Both the position numbers and the translations under genes were made by a program. From an uncultured bacterium (GTDB taxonomy: Bacteria; Myxococcota_A; UBA9042; PHBI01): DNA of 50,194 bases. The notes under the pieces were generated by a model. That model worked only from the letters and a program-made list of their open reading frames with translations, was not told the origin of the DNA and did not search any database. Each line of letters starts with the position of its first letter. Within the stretch, counting starts at the first letter, position 1. The stretch covers positions 1 through 50,194 of the forward strand of contig CALHXW010000208.1 of assembly GCA_938040325.1 (NCBI GenBank), given 5' to 3'. Positions 22,257-34,100 of this stretch are shown piece after piece.

Positions 22257-25171
22257 TATGGCGTCCCTCCAACCGGTGTCGCTGTCGTCAGACACAGTCC
22301 GAACGTGCCCGCTGTCGCGCCAAAGCTTCCGCTGACGTCCTCGCAGAGCGCACCGCCTGGGCAGCTGGCGGCGTTGGGCGTGCAGGCTTCGCGGCAGGTG
22401 CCGTCGAGGCCGCAGTGGAGACCCGGAAGGCAGCGCTCGGTCTCGTTGTCGCTCGCCGGGGTGCAGCTCTCTTCGAGACCCAGGACACCGGTGATGCTGG
22501 CGCGACAGACGAAGGCTGTGCCGACGTAGGGCCAGGCGGTCTGTGGCACGCAGGTCGCCCCCGCCTCACAGCCGCCGCCGCTGGTGTCATCGAAGGGATC
22601 GCAGGCAGTGGGCTGACCGATGCACACGCCGGTGTTGACGTCGGGTCCGGTCAACAGGCGACAGTTGCCGGCGATGCCGCCACAGGTTGCGCCGTCGGAG
22701 CTTGTGCAGTGGTCGAGACAGACGCCTTCGCCGGGCGTTCCAGCCCGCGGCACGCAGCGCTTGGACGAGCCACAGCTGGTCGAGATGGCCGGGTTGCAGC
22801 TCTCGACGTAGCCGACGCATACGCCCTGTGACTCCACGCCTGCCACGCTAACGCATGTGGCCTGGAAGCAGTCGGCGTTGGTCTGACACCCTTCGCCGCA
22901 GACGCCGTTGCCGCGAATCAACGCGGTGTTGAAGCTGGTGCCGTTGACCGTCGGAAAGCAGACGTTGTTGTCGGCGCAGCCAGGTGTCGCCGGTGTGCAG
23001 GAGCCGTTGCACTCGAGATCGAGGTCAAACGCCGTGCAGTCGCTGGGGCAGTTCATGCAGTTCTCAAGCACGTCGCATGTGCCGTCGCCGCAGACCGGCG
23101 CACACGCGCAGTCCTCGGCACAGGTGTCGCAGCGCTCGCCGAAGTTGCACTTGCCGTCGCCACAAACCGCCTGCGCACAGACCCCACAGTCGCCCGGGCA
23201 GTTGAGGCAGTTCTCGTCCGGGTCACAGGTCCCGTTGCCGCAGTCAAAGCAGGCGCCGCAGTCGTCCGGACAGCTCCCGCACCCCTCGCCTGGCCCGTTG
23301 CACTGTCCATCGCCGCAGCTGCACTCGCCGCAGTCCTCAGAGCACGAGTAGCAGGCCTCGTTGTCGCTACAGAGTCCGTCGCCGCACAGACAGCTGCAGT
23401 CGTCGGGGCAGTCGCCGCAGTTCTCGGTCGAGCCGCAGACGCCGTCGCCGCAGACGCACTCGCCGCAGTCTCCAGGGCAGCTGCCGCAGTCCTCGCCAAA
23501 GCCTGCGCACTGGCCGTCGCCGCACGTCGGGCAGGCTCCACAGTCCTGTGGGCACGACTCGCAGGTCTCGTCGCCGACGCAGGCGCCATCGTCGCAGACC
23601 GGACCACAGCCGTCGCAGTCGCGTGGGCAGTTACCGCAGTGCTCACTCGCGGAGCAAACCGCGTCGCCACACTCGTCGATGCATGCTCCAAGGGTTCCGG
23701 GTGCTTGGCCAAAGTCGGCCGACACATCGACGCACGCAGCTCCATCTGGGCAGAGAGCACCAGGCAGGCACGCTTGTTGGCAAATCTGTGCAGCGCAGAC
23801 CAGCCCAGGCCCGCACGAGAAGTCATCGGTGCGACAGCCGTCCCCCAGCGACGATTCACCAACAGCAGGCACGCAGAGCGCGGCTGACTTGAGTCCCATA
23901 CCGGCTCCAACGTAGCTACACTGCTCACCATCTGCACAGCCGGTCTGGTTGATAACGCTGCAGGGCACTGTCTCGGCGACGCATGTGCCCTGGTGGAACC
24001 GCGGCAAGTCACGGGGGATGCAGGCCTCGCCGGTCGTGCAGCGTGGCTCGCCGCCAAAGATGCCACAACCCGGTTCACAACGGCCTGTCCCGTCAGAGCT
24101 CACGGCACAGTACTCAGCTTCGCCGCAGCCCAACGGGTCCGTTGGGTCGCAGGCAGCTGAGGAACAGATCGAGCGACCGTCATCAAGTGTTGTGCAGATA
24201 CCTCCGTTCGGGCACTCACTGTCGCATTCGGTACGGCAGACATTCGCGCCACCAGTGTTCACGCAAATTTCTCCGCCATAGCAGTCGGTGTCACTTGTAC
24301 AGCCGGGACCGCAGCTACCAGGCAGTTCTTCGTTGATGGTGAACCCGCCACCGTTTGGGACGGTCAACAGGCACAATCCCCCTGAACAGCTCGTCTCAGC
24401 GCTCAGTGGGTCGCATTCGCTCTGACAGCCACCGAAGCCCAACGGACTGCAGTCCACTTCGCAGCTAGCGCACGACTCCGTTGCCGCGCAGACCCCGTCG
24501 CCGCAAACGCTTGGTCCGCACGCCTCGGTGGGTTCGCCTTGGCATACGCCGTCAATGCAGCTGTCGAGCTCGGTACACGGGTTACCGTCGTCGCAATCAC
24601 CGTTGTTCGGTTCCGCTCGACAACCCACGTACGGGAAGCACTCGTCGTCCGTGCAAGGGTCCCCGTCGTCACACTCAACACGGTCCCCGAGACCGCACTG
24701 GCCGGCGACGCAGACCGTGTTCTCGCTACACGGGTCACCATCGTCGCAATTGCCATCATCAAGTTCCGCGTGGATGCAACCTCCGGTGATCGCGTTGCAG
24801 CTGTCTTCGGTGCATGGATTGCCGTCGTCGCACGCCACGTCAGCACAAGGGTCAGCTACATAAGGTTCAGGATTGGTGAAGGGCGGTACCGGCTCACACA
24901 AACACCGGGATGAAGCGTTCGGGTCGGCCACGCCGTCGCCGTCGGCATCTTCGAAGTAGTCAACACATCCCTCCGCGCCGGCTTCGTCCACGAGGCCGTC
25001 GCAGTCTTCGTCCCCGCCGCCGCAGCTCTCGCCATTCGTTGATGGCGAGCACTCGGTCAGTGGCGTCTCGTTGCCGCTGGGTTCGTCACTGCAGCCTGAG
25101 CTGGCCAACGTCAGCGTGACTAGGAGTACAAGCGCACCGAAAGCGCTGAGCCATGTGAATCGTTGGTTCAA
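22256..25171 (-). CDS. Cysteine-rich lipoprotein: MopE-type metal-binding motif, CDDGxPCTxDxC repeats, tandem CGDGxCxxxExCxxCPxDC repeats
   Basis: TTG start overlapping the upstream TGA (AATTGA) with GGAGG just upstream; lipobox LASSGC; NGESCGGGDEDCDGLVDEAGAEGCVDYFEDADGDGVADP; nine tandem ~20-aa CGDG units. Confidence 0.85.
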   Translation of the reverse strand: MNQRFTWLSAFGALVLLVTLTLASSGCSDEPSGNETPLTECSPSTNGESCGGGDEDCDGLVDEAGAEGCVDYFEDADGDGVADPNASSRCLCEPVPPFTNPEPYVADPCADVACDDGNPCTEDSCNAITGGCIHAELDDGNCDDGDPCSENTVCVAGQCGLGDRVECDDGDPCTDDECFPYVGCRAEPNNGDCDDGNPCTELDSCIDGVCQGEPTEACGPSVCGDGVCAATESCASCEVDCSPLGFGGCQSECDPLSAETSCSGGLCLLTVPNGGGFTINEELPGSCGPGCTSDTDCYGGEICVNTGGANVCRTECDSECPNGGICTTLDDGRSICSSAACDPTDPLGCGEAEYCAVSSDGTGRCEPGCGIFGGEPRCTTGEACIPRDLPRFHQGTCVAETVPCSVINQTGCADGEQCSYVGAGMGLKSAALCVPAVGESSLGDGCRTDDFSCGPGLVCAAQICQQACLPGALCPDGAACVDVSADFGQAPGTLGACIDECGDAVCSASEHCGNCPRDCDGCGPVCDDGACVGDETCESCPQDCGACPTCGDGQCAGFGEDCGSCPGDCGECVCGDGVCGSTENCGDCPDDCSCLCGDGLCSDNEACYSCSEDCGECSCGDGQCNGPGEGCGSCPDDCGACFDCGNGTCDPDENCLNCPGDCGVCAQAVCGDGKCNFGERCDTCAEDCACAPVCGDGTCDVLENCMNCPSDCTAFDLDLECNGSCTPATPGCADNNVCFPTVNGTSFNTALIRGNGVCGEGCQTNADCFQATCVSVAGVESQGVCVGYVESCNPAISTSCGSSKRCVPRAGTPGEGVCLDHCTSSDGATCGGIAGNCRLLTGPDVNTGVCIGQPTACDPFDDTSGGGCEAGATCVPQTAWPYVGTAFVCRASITGVLGLEESCTPASDNETERCLPGLHCGLDGTCREACTPNAASCPGGALCEDVSGSFGATAGTFGLCLTTATPVGGTP
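23040..23665 (-). repeat. Nine tandem ~20-aa CGDGxCxxxExCxxCPxDCGxC repeats
   Basis: CGDAVCSASEHCGNCPRDCDGC ... CGDGTCDVLENCMNCPSDC in translation of 22256..25171. Confidence 0.85.
24888..25045 (-). other. MopE-type (Cu-binding_MopE-like) putative metal-binding motif
   Basis: CGGGDEDCDGLVDEAGAEGCVDYFEDADGDGVADP matches the DCDGxVDExx..CxxYYxDxDGDG pattern. Confidence 0.65.
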
Positions 25172-28100
25172 TTGGCACCTCCGCCGCCGCCCGGGAACGC
25201 AGGTTGCTGCTGTTGTTGTTGGAACGGGTCATGCCGCTTAAACTTGCCGGTCCTCAAGAAGCACAGGTCTGGCTCGGTGGTTGGGACACAGGCCGACGTG
25301 CAGTCGCCGGTGTTGTCTGGGCAGCCTCCGCAAGCCCAGCCGACCGGGCACTGACAGTCGTCGTCGCAGGGCAAGTAGACGTTCGGCGACGGGGTGTTCA
25401 TACCGCAGTAACTGCAGTCGTTGGACTGACCAGGCAGCGGAACGTTGCAGGCCGTGGCGACGAGGTTTGCACTAAACGCTGGCGACGCCGCTCCACCGCC
25501 GGTCGACGCGGTCTGTTGCTGAGACCGAGTGCAGACCCGATTGCTGGGGCAGTCACAGTCTGAGATGCACTGGCTCAGGTCCTCCCAGACCTTGCCCGCC
25601 GGCGGATCGGGAATCGGCGGACAGCGATCGAGCCAGCCGTCTGACGTGTCGACGGGGATGTCGTACCAGTCGTCGTAGTCCCAGACGTACGCTTCGATGT
25701 CGGTCGAGCCAGAGCCATACGCCACGTTACCGCCTGGACGGCTGCATGCCGACAGCCCAGGGAGGCTCGCCTTGACGTTCCCCTTGGTCGCGCAAATGCG
25801 TGCTGACTCACAGCGGTTCGGCATCGCGGAGGTGGCGGGCCGACACTCCGGTCGGTAGCCACCGATGTTTTGGATGAATGCCTGAGCGCTCGTCGGATCT
25901 GGTGGAGCTGGAATCTCCCAAGGCGGAAGTCCACTAAAGACCGGGGCAAACGCTGGGCCACCTGCGGCTGCGCCCGCCGTGGCGGCAGTACCTGCGAACG
26001 CTGCAACGGCGCCACCGACACCGCGGCGCGTCCCACCCGTTGCTTTCGCGACCCCACCTGCGGTCTTGGCCCCGGTCGCTTGCGAAGCCGTCGCTGTTGG
26101 CGTGGGGTACGCGTACGACACCAACCTACAGCTGTGGCTGTTCGGGCAGTCACAGTCGCTCTGGCACTCCAGCTCGCTTGCAACTGCGGCCGGTAAGTTG
26201 TTGGGCGGACGGTCCTCGCAGTGGAACGTGCCGCAAGTCTGACCGGCGTCGCAATCGAGGCTCGAGCGGCAGCCCCAGCCCTCGACGGGGCAGGTGCCGT
26301 TCTGCTGGCTGGCGTAGTCGCAGCCGCAGACAAAGCCCGAGCCATCTCTTGCGCGCTCGCAACCTCCGTGCTTGCACTCAGCGTCCCCGAAGCACCGCTC
26401 CATGACGTTGAGAGAGTTTGGAAACCGGCACTGTTTTGGCGCACCCCAGGTCTCCGACGACGCGACACAGGCCAGCGGTCCAGCACAGCTGTCGTCCGTC
26501 GTACACGTGTCACCCTCCTCTCCATCGGCCTCGCAGCGACCGTTCGGCGCGCAGTAGAACGCGTCCTGGCAGTCGGAGTCAGACCCGCACCGGCAAGCGC
26601 CGTTTCGACACCAGCCAGAGTCTTCGTCGATCACGGACTGAGAGGCCGTGTTCGCTTTGAAGCCATCATAGAGCGAACACTGTGCGTGGGCTGTGCAGCT
26701 ACCACCCTGTCCGACGCTCAGCGGAACGCGGCAGGTGCCGCCCATACAGACCGAGCCAGCGTCACACATCGCGTTGCGGTTGCAGCTCTGTCCAGGGTCC
26801 TTTGTTCCCACACAGGCCCCGGATAGTGACCCGCCACTGGTCTTCGTGCAGTAGTGAACGCCATACTCACAGTGAGTGTCGAGTGAGCAGAAGTTCGCAC
26901 ACGTGCGGTCACAGGACGTTGGAAAGCGCTTCGGCGGTGCATCCGCGTTCTTCCGCTTCTTGATCTTGCCGTTCTGGAGCCAGCACCAAGAGTTGTCGCC
27001 GCTTCCGGTGCAGATCTCTTTGTAGTTGCACTGTGTGATGAATTGGCACCGGCATTTGTACGGTACCTTGAAAATGACAAGATTGACTTCGCAGGTGTCA
27101 CACTGGAGGTAGTTGCACTTTCCATTGGCGCACTCGCCGTTCGCCTCGCACCGCTCCCCGACGGGTTGACCCGTAAACCAACACTTCTTCGGCGCGAGGG
27201 CCCACTTCTTGAAGCACGAGAGATCACCCGCGCATTGACTGCTGCTGCTGCAGGTCTCGCCGCGAAGACGACCGCTTGAGCACTTCCCATTGGGTCCAAG
27301 CCGAATCTTCTTCTTGAAACAGAAATCGCTGCCTGTGCACTCGTCGTCGTTGTAGCACTTGGCGTTGGTGCTTTGGCTGTCCTCCCGGTAGCACAAGCCT
27401 GGCAGCGGGGCCGATGGTCGATAGCACTTGCCGTTGGGGCCCTTGCAGGTCGAGTCGCCGAAGCACGTGCCACCGCGTCCCTTCTTCTCTTTGCACCAGC
27501 GAACTGGGCCGGTGTCGGAGCAGAACTCGGTGGAACCGCAATCCGAGTCCTGGCTGCACGGGTTGTAGGCATCGCACGAGACCTTGAAGGGCTTCTTCAG
27601 GCTCAAGCAGAGCTGCAGGCTGCAGGTGACTCCAAGCGCTGTGATGCTCCGTGGCTGCGAGCACGGCGGGTCGTCGCTGAAGAGCGCGCTGTAGTCGATG
27701 GAGAAGCCGAGGTTCCACGGACCGAAGTCGAGGCTGTCGATGCCGAAGAGGTTGTTGATCTCGAGGCTCCAGCTCCACGAGAACTTTTGGTCCTCAAACT
27801 TGATGGTGGAGACGCGCTCGGAGTTACCCCACGAGGCGGTGCGGATCAGCTCGAAGTGATCGGTGTCGTTGGGGTGGTTTTTGGCCAAGCTGAACTCGCC
27901 GGTGCGCTCGCCGAGGATGGGCAGCTTGAACCGCAGCTCACCGGACGCGCCGAGGTAGAGCTGGTCGGTGACCTGGTTTTTGCCCATGTCCAGGTTGAAG
28001 CCGAAGCGGGCGCCGCCGCCGGGTTGACTGGCGCCGTAGCTTCTGAGCTTGAGGCTTGCGCGGAAGATGAAGGGCTTGAAGCCGAGTCCCAGGTAGGCGC

Positions 28101-31100
28101 CGTCGTCGAAGTCGTTGAGGCGGCCGTTCTGGCCTGCGCCGCTGACGTTGATGGCGATGAGCGGATCCCAGCTGCCGATCTTGATGCGGAAGAGGTCAAA
28201 GTCGTCGATGTAGGCCTCAGCGAAGATGCTGCCCTTGGCGATCTGCATGCGCAGACGAGCTTCGGTGTCGGCGATGATGGGAAGGTCGCGTAGCAACACG
28301 CCAGCGCCAAAGTAGAGGCCGTTGCCGCCGGTGTTCGGCGTGTCGGAGTTGTTGGCGATGGTTGAGCTGTGGTCGTCCTTGGTCAGCTGCAGCTTGGCAT
28401 AGACCCAGGTCTCAAGCGTGATGTCGTGGCGTGCCGCGCCGCCAGCGTAGGTGCCGTGCAGCTTGGCGCCGTTGTGGAAGCGGGAGTTGTTGGCGATGTT
28501 GCCGACCTCGTCGAAGTCAAACTCGTAGCGAGCGACAAGGTCCGGCGCATTGGTGAAGCCCAAGGGCATGATCTTGGACTGGTCGGCGAGCTCCTTGGCG
28601 GTGCGGATGTCCTTCCAGACGCGTAGGTCGTCGACCCGTCGCAGGCCCTCGCCAAACTGAAGGGCGGTGGTGTTGGCCAGGGGCTTGAGTAGGTTTCCAG
28701 CGGCGTCCTCGCCGAGGTCGTCGTCAAGCGCGTGCTCCACGCCATTGGCTACCGCCACGAACTTGTCTTCGCCGACGATGTGCTTGACGGCGATGTGCAC
28801 CCGTCCGAGCTCGCCTGTGCAGGTTGGCAGCGTGCCCTCATCGCAGTGGACGCGACTCGTAGCGGGCGGGATGACCGGGTCAAACGTGGTCAGCGTCCGC
28901 GTGCGGCTGCCGTTCTTGATGTGAATGCGCAAGCGGCCCCAGTCCTCGGTGATCTCGTCGCCGAGGACGTTCTCGTTCGGGTCGTAGACGACCTTGGACG
29001 CAACCTCGCCGATGCTCACCCAGTAGCCGCCGCTGGTCGACATCTTCTTGGCGAACGTGGCGTGCGTGGCGCTGGTGCCGTGACTGTTGGGCGGCATGAT
29101 CCAGCCTTCGATGGTGCCGTCTGATGTCGCGAACGGGGACTGCATCAAGCCGGACCCTGGCACCTGGACGTAGCCGCCGTTGAGCTTGGCTTCATGGGCG
29201 AACGGGTCGCCGCTGATGCGTATGAGTCCGTCGCCGCCGAGGTTGATGTCGAAGGGCTTGAGGCGTCCTTCGAGGCTGAAGCCATTGCTGCCAAGGTAGC
29301 CGTCAGCCAGAAGCGTCGTGCTGAACATGTCGACGTCGAGGATGAAGCGGAAGCCAGCGGTGACCGGGATGCCGAAGATGTTGCGGTTGTGGGTCGAGAC
29401 CTTGAAGCCGACCTTGTTGAACACCAGCTTGTTTTCGTTGTCGTTGGTGCTGTCGTTGCTGTCCGGAGGCTCAGGCTCCTCGATGCCGCTTGTGTCTTCG
29501 GGGAAGGCTTGCTTGGTATCGCCCTGTTTTTTGATGCCGGACAGCGGCGTCATCGCGATCTCCATGATCTTGGAGAAGTCGAGGTTTTGGATGTCGAAGG
29601 CGACGACAAAGGTCGGTAGCGGCACACAGAAGCCCGCGAGGCAGATGCCGCTCTTGGTTGGCACCAGGTCGTAGAAGAAGAGGGTCTTGAGCGCCGTCAG
29701 CTCTTGCTCGATGTTGCCGTTCTGTACGTTCTTCGCGTCACACTGAAGGTGGTCGTGGCATGCAGCGTTCTGGCAGTTGACGAGCGTCAGATCGCAGCAA
29801 GCCTGGGTCTCTTTGGCAGTGCGGCAAGGAACGAGGTTCGCCTCGTGCTGCTTGTCGGCGTCCTCCCAGACGTTGGTCTTGCTGTAGTAGATCGCCAGGT
29901 TGAAGCCCATGCTTGTGGGTAGCGGGATCGGTGAGCTCAGCAGGATGTCGATAAGAATGGCCGGGTTTTCGACCGCGATGTGGTTGAGCCCAAAGGGCGT
30001 GATCCAGCGGCCGTTGAGGAAGAACTCGATGTAGAGCGACGGTGGCGAGGTGCCGACGGCAATCTCGAGGACGCCGAGGATCGCCGGGTCAGGGATCGTC
30101 GGGTCGACGTCGTTGCGCGGCACAAATGTGGCCTCTGCCAAAAAGCCAAAGTCGACGCTGCCGCTGGCGACGCGGATGAAGAGCTCGAAGCCGTCGACGG
30201 TCGCGGAGTGGAACTCCTTGTGGTCTCGGTCGGGCTTGATGAACTCCCACGACATGTCGGGGAAGGCCGCGGCGACCGTGAAGTCACCACCGGTTCCGAG
30301 GGTGACCTTGACGAGTCCGGCGGAGGGGTTGGCATCGTCCTCGAACTCCACCGGGCTACCCATGGAGACCGCGAACATGAAGGCGTCATCGACCTTGAGC
30401 CCCTCATCGCTACAGTAGCCCGGGAAGGTCTGCTCACCGCCAACGGCGACGGCGACACAGACCTCGAGGCCGCCTGCGATCGTGATGGGATCGCCTGGCA
30501 CCGGAATCTGCAAGGTCTCGTCGTTCGGGGTCGTTGGGTCGTCCACCGGGGTGACGACCGAAGCGGCAAAGCCAAACGATGCACTGCCACTGCCGATCGA
30601 ACCCGTGAGCGTGCCCATGCCGCTGAGCGTCCGTAGATTCGCGCCCGAGAAGACGTCTGCTTCGTACTCGGTGTGCATCGTCAGCGCGATGCCGAAGCCG
30701 CTCGAGCTCGGGTTGATGCCGAGCGTGATGCTCGGGTCGTAGAGCCGGACTTTGTCGCCAACTGGCGTTAGTGGGCCACCGTTGGCGGTATCTGTCAGGA
30801 AGGTGCCGGACAGCTCGAAAGGATGGCCGGGGTTGTCGTCATTGTCCTGGGTCCGGGCGCTGTCGTAGGACGCTTGGACCAACAGTGCGAGGTTGCGGTT
30901 CTTCACCTGGAACTCGACGGTCCCTTCGAGTGCGACCGAGAAGTCGCCGCCTGTGGCAAAGCCTAGCTTCACTTTGGGCGCCTCGATCGTGAGGTCGTTG
31001 TTGATGACGACGTCTTTGGGGTTGCCGTTGCTGTCGACCCAGGCCGCCTCGCCATAGAGGCCCCAGCCGTTCGTAGCGTCGCCCGTGATGCCGATCGTCA

Positions 31101-34100
31101 GCGTTGGAATGGTGACTGCACGAACCGCACTTAGTGAACTTGGGAGCGCATTGAAGGGCCTCCAGTTGAAGAGCTTGACCGACACGTCACCGACGCCGCC
31201 GCCCAGGCACGCCGAGACCTTGATGCTATCGTAGGCGCCTAGTGGCCCCAGGTCATCGACGCCGAGCGCATCCTCGAACTGCTGGTTCGTGATGGTCGAG
31301 TCCAGGCACGCGTTGTCGAGGTGCCAGCCGTCGGCGTCCTTGGTCACTTCCACCAGGCCGTTGAGCGGCAGGTTGCCAAAGGGCCCGGCACTGATGCTGC
31401 TGCTGACGAGCACCTTGAACTTCCAGGTGCCGCTCGCTTGGTCCCACGCCAGTGAGCCGCCGAGGTCCGTGAGGCTCAGCCCGCCTGCCACCTGCCAAGG
31501 ATCTGAGTCATCTTGCATCGCGATATCGACGGTCAACGATTGCCCGCTGACGAACTCGCCGTTGATGTCGAATGCGACGGTGCCGCCGTTGGTCTGGATC
31601 TCAAATGAGCCGGTCAGCGTAATCGTCGTCGTGGCCGGCTCCGTGTTTGTCGCCGGCGTGCGCACCGCCATGATGTGGGCGTCGGTGATCTCCACGTTGC
31701 CAAAGGTCAGGTCGACGGGGCTGCTTGGGTCAGGGCCCAGCAGCTCGAAGTCGATGGTCCAGTCGTCTTGGGCTGCGCGCGTGTAGGTGGCCACGAAGCC
31801 CACCTCGTTGTTCTGTACGGTGACGAGGCCGGTGGCGCCGAGCTCGACGTTGAGCGGGTCGGCCGCAGCCGAGCGCGAGAAGCAGCCGTGGGCCCGGAAG
31901 TTCTTGAGCACCAGCCCTTGGGCGTAGCTCTTGGTGGCCTCGAAGTCGCTGTAGAGGCACGCGGCCATGCGACCGCCCTTGCCGACGGACAGCTCGCCTT
32001 TGAGCTCGAGGTCGCCGAGGTTGCCGAGGCTGACCTGGGCGCTCGCACCCAGCTCAAGCCCCCAGTCTGTCGGCTCGCTGCGGTCCGGATCCCAGGGGAA
32101 TGCGTCTCCACCCGCCACCCCGTCACCGTCGATGTCGGTGTCGAGGCTGTTGGGGATCCCGTCGCCGTCGAAGTCAGGCGTCGGGACATTGTCAGCGGTG
32201 TCGAGGACGCCGTCGTTGTCGTCGTCCATGTCTTCGGCGTCGTCGATGCCATCGCCGTCCACGTCGGAGGTCCTGCTATCGTCGAGCGGGAACGCGTCTT
32301 CGCCATTGATGACGCCGTCGCCGTCGTGGTCGCCGCTGTTGTTGATGCGGTAGAAGCTGCCGACCATGTCCTCTAGCGCCACGGCAGGCGACTGGGACAC
32401 GTTCCAAGCGCCTTGGTCGTCTCGCTGCGTCACCTCGAGATCGACGCTGCTGCCCTCAACCCAGGTGCCTGCGGCGTGGAGGTAGAGGGGCTTGGCCGTC
32501 TGGGTGAAGAGGTCGAGATCCGCTTCCACCATCAAGACCGTGTCGCTGCCGTTCGCCCCAGGCCCTTGCGGGAGGCTGGGCGAGCCAGGCAGCGCGGTGC
32601 TGGTCCACGTCAGGCCTGGATCGATGAGCAGGAACCCGCTGGCAACAGGCACGCTCGGAAGCGTCGTGCGCATCGACCACGGCTGGGTGTCCGTCGCCGG
32701 CGTAAACACGATCAGGAGCTGGTTGCTCGCCGCCGGGTCGTAGTTGGCGCCCTGGTATGGCTTGCCGCTAAACGTGATGTTGCTCGCGACCGTGTAGCGC
32801 CAGCCAGCTGGGTCGGTGATCGTCCCCGCATCGTCGGTGTAGGGCGTCGTGCGGTAGCAGGCCGTGACGACCGTGCCGCTGAACTGAACGCCCGCGAGGG
32901 TTGGGTTTTGGGCTGACGCGAGCATCGCGCAGGCCTCGCCGCTGGCCGACTGTTCCGCCTGGAGCTTCAAGTTGCCTTGGATCGTCAGCACGCCGAAGGG
33001 TCCCAGATCAACGGTGATGCCTGCGCCGTACTCGAACTCCCAGACGCCGCTCGTGCGTGTGGCCGTACCGCTGAAGAAGGCTGTCGCTGCACCGGTGCCC
33101 GCCGTACCCGACGCGATCAGCACGAGGTCGGTGGCGGTGTCAGGCGAGAACTCCCCAGAGAGGGTGAACGTGATGTTACCGTTGGCGGTCCCGAGCACGT
33201 ACGTCCCCGTGAAGCTGATGTCTCCGCCCTTGCGGATGTCGAGGGTCACGTCCGTGATCGTCCCGCTCATGCCACCGAGCTGCAGCGTCGGGATGTTGAC
33301 GACCAAGCGCCAGTCGTCGCCGGCCGTGTAGGTAGCATCGAAGACGACGGCGGAGCGGCTGCCCCACGCGATCTTGCCGCTCACCGACAGCGCCACGTCG
33401 AGCTCGCCGCCGGCCTTCTTGAACTCGGCCTCGACCTCGCCCTCGCTGATGGTGAAGCCACGCACCGACGCGTTGATGTCGCTGGCGCTGAGCGTTCCGA
33501 CGAAGAGCTGGTCGGCCTGGTCCCAGGTGAGCGACCCGCTGGCATGAATGTCGTCGTCGGTCGCGGGGTTGCCGTCATCGAGAGCCTCGATGTGGATAGC
33601 GACGTCGTCGACGTCCAGCTCGGCCGCCCAGGTCCCATTGATGCGCGATACGGACCCATGGACGCCCTCGATGGCGAGCTCGGGCTTGCCGTCATGAGGC
33701 ACCCAGGTCGTGCCCTCGAGCTGCGCGACCTGGAGGTCGAAGAACTGACCGGCATCGCCATAGCGCCCCGCGACGTGGGCGAGGAGGTCGTCGTCGCCGA
33801 CACCGTCGTGGAGCTTGATGTTGCCGTCGATCCGCGCGTCGATACCGGCGTCGGTGACCCTCTGGATGGTGACGCTAGGACCTTGCCCAAGCGTCGCCGG
33901 GTCGACGTCGTCGAGCGACCAGACGCCGTTCTCAAGCTTCGGGACATCAAGGGACACACCGCGGCCAACCAGCGGCCACTGCGCGAGCTGCATCGCTGGG
34001 AGCTCGAAGTCGAGCTTCCAGTCCCGGCCGCGCAGGTCTTCGCCGCGCGTGTAAAGACCCTTCACGGCCACGGTGCCTTGGCCAGCGTTGCTACCGGCAC

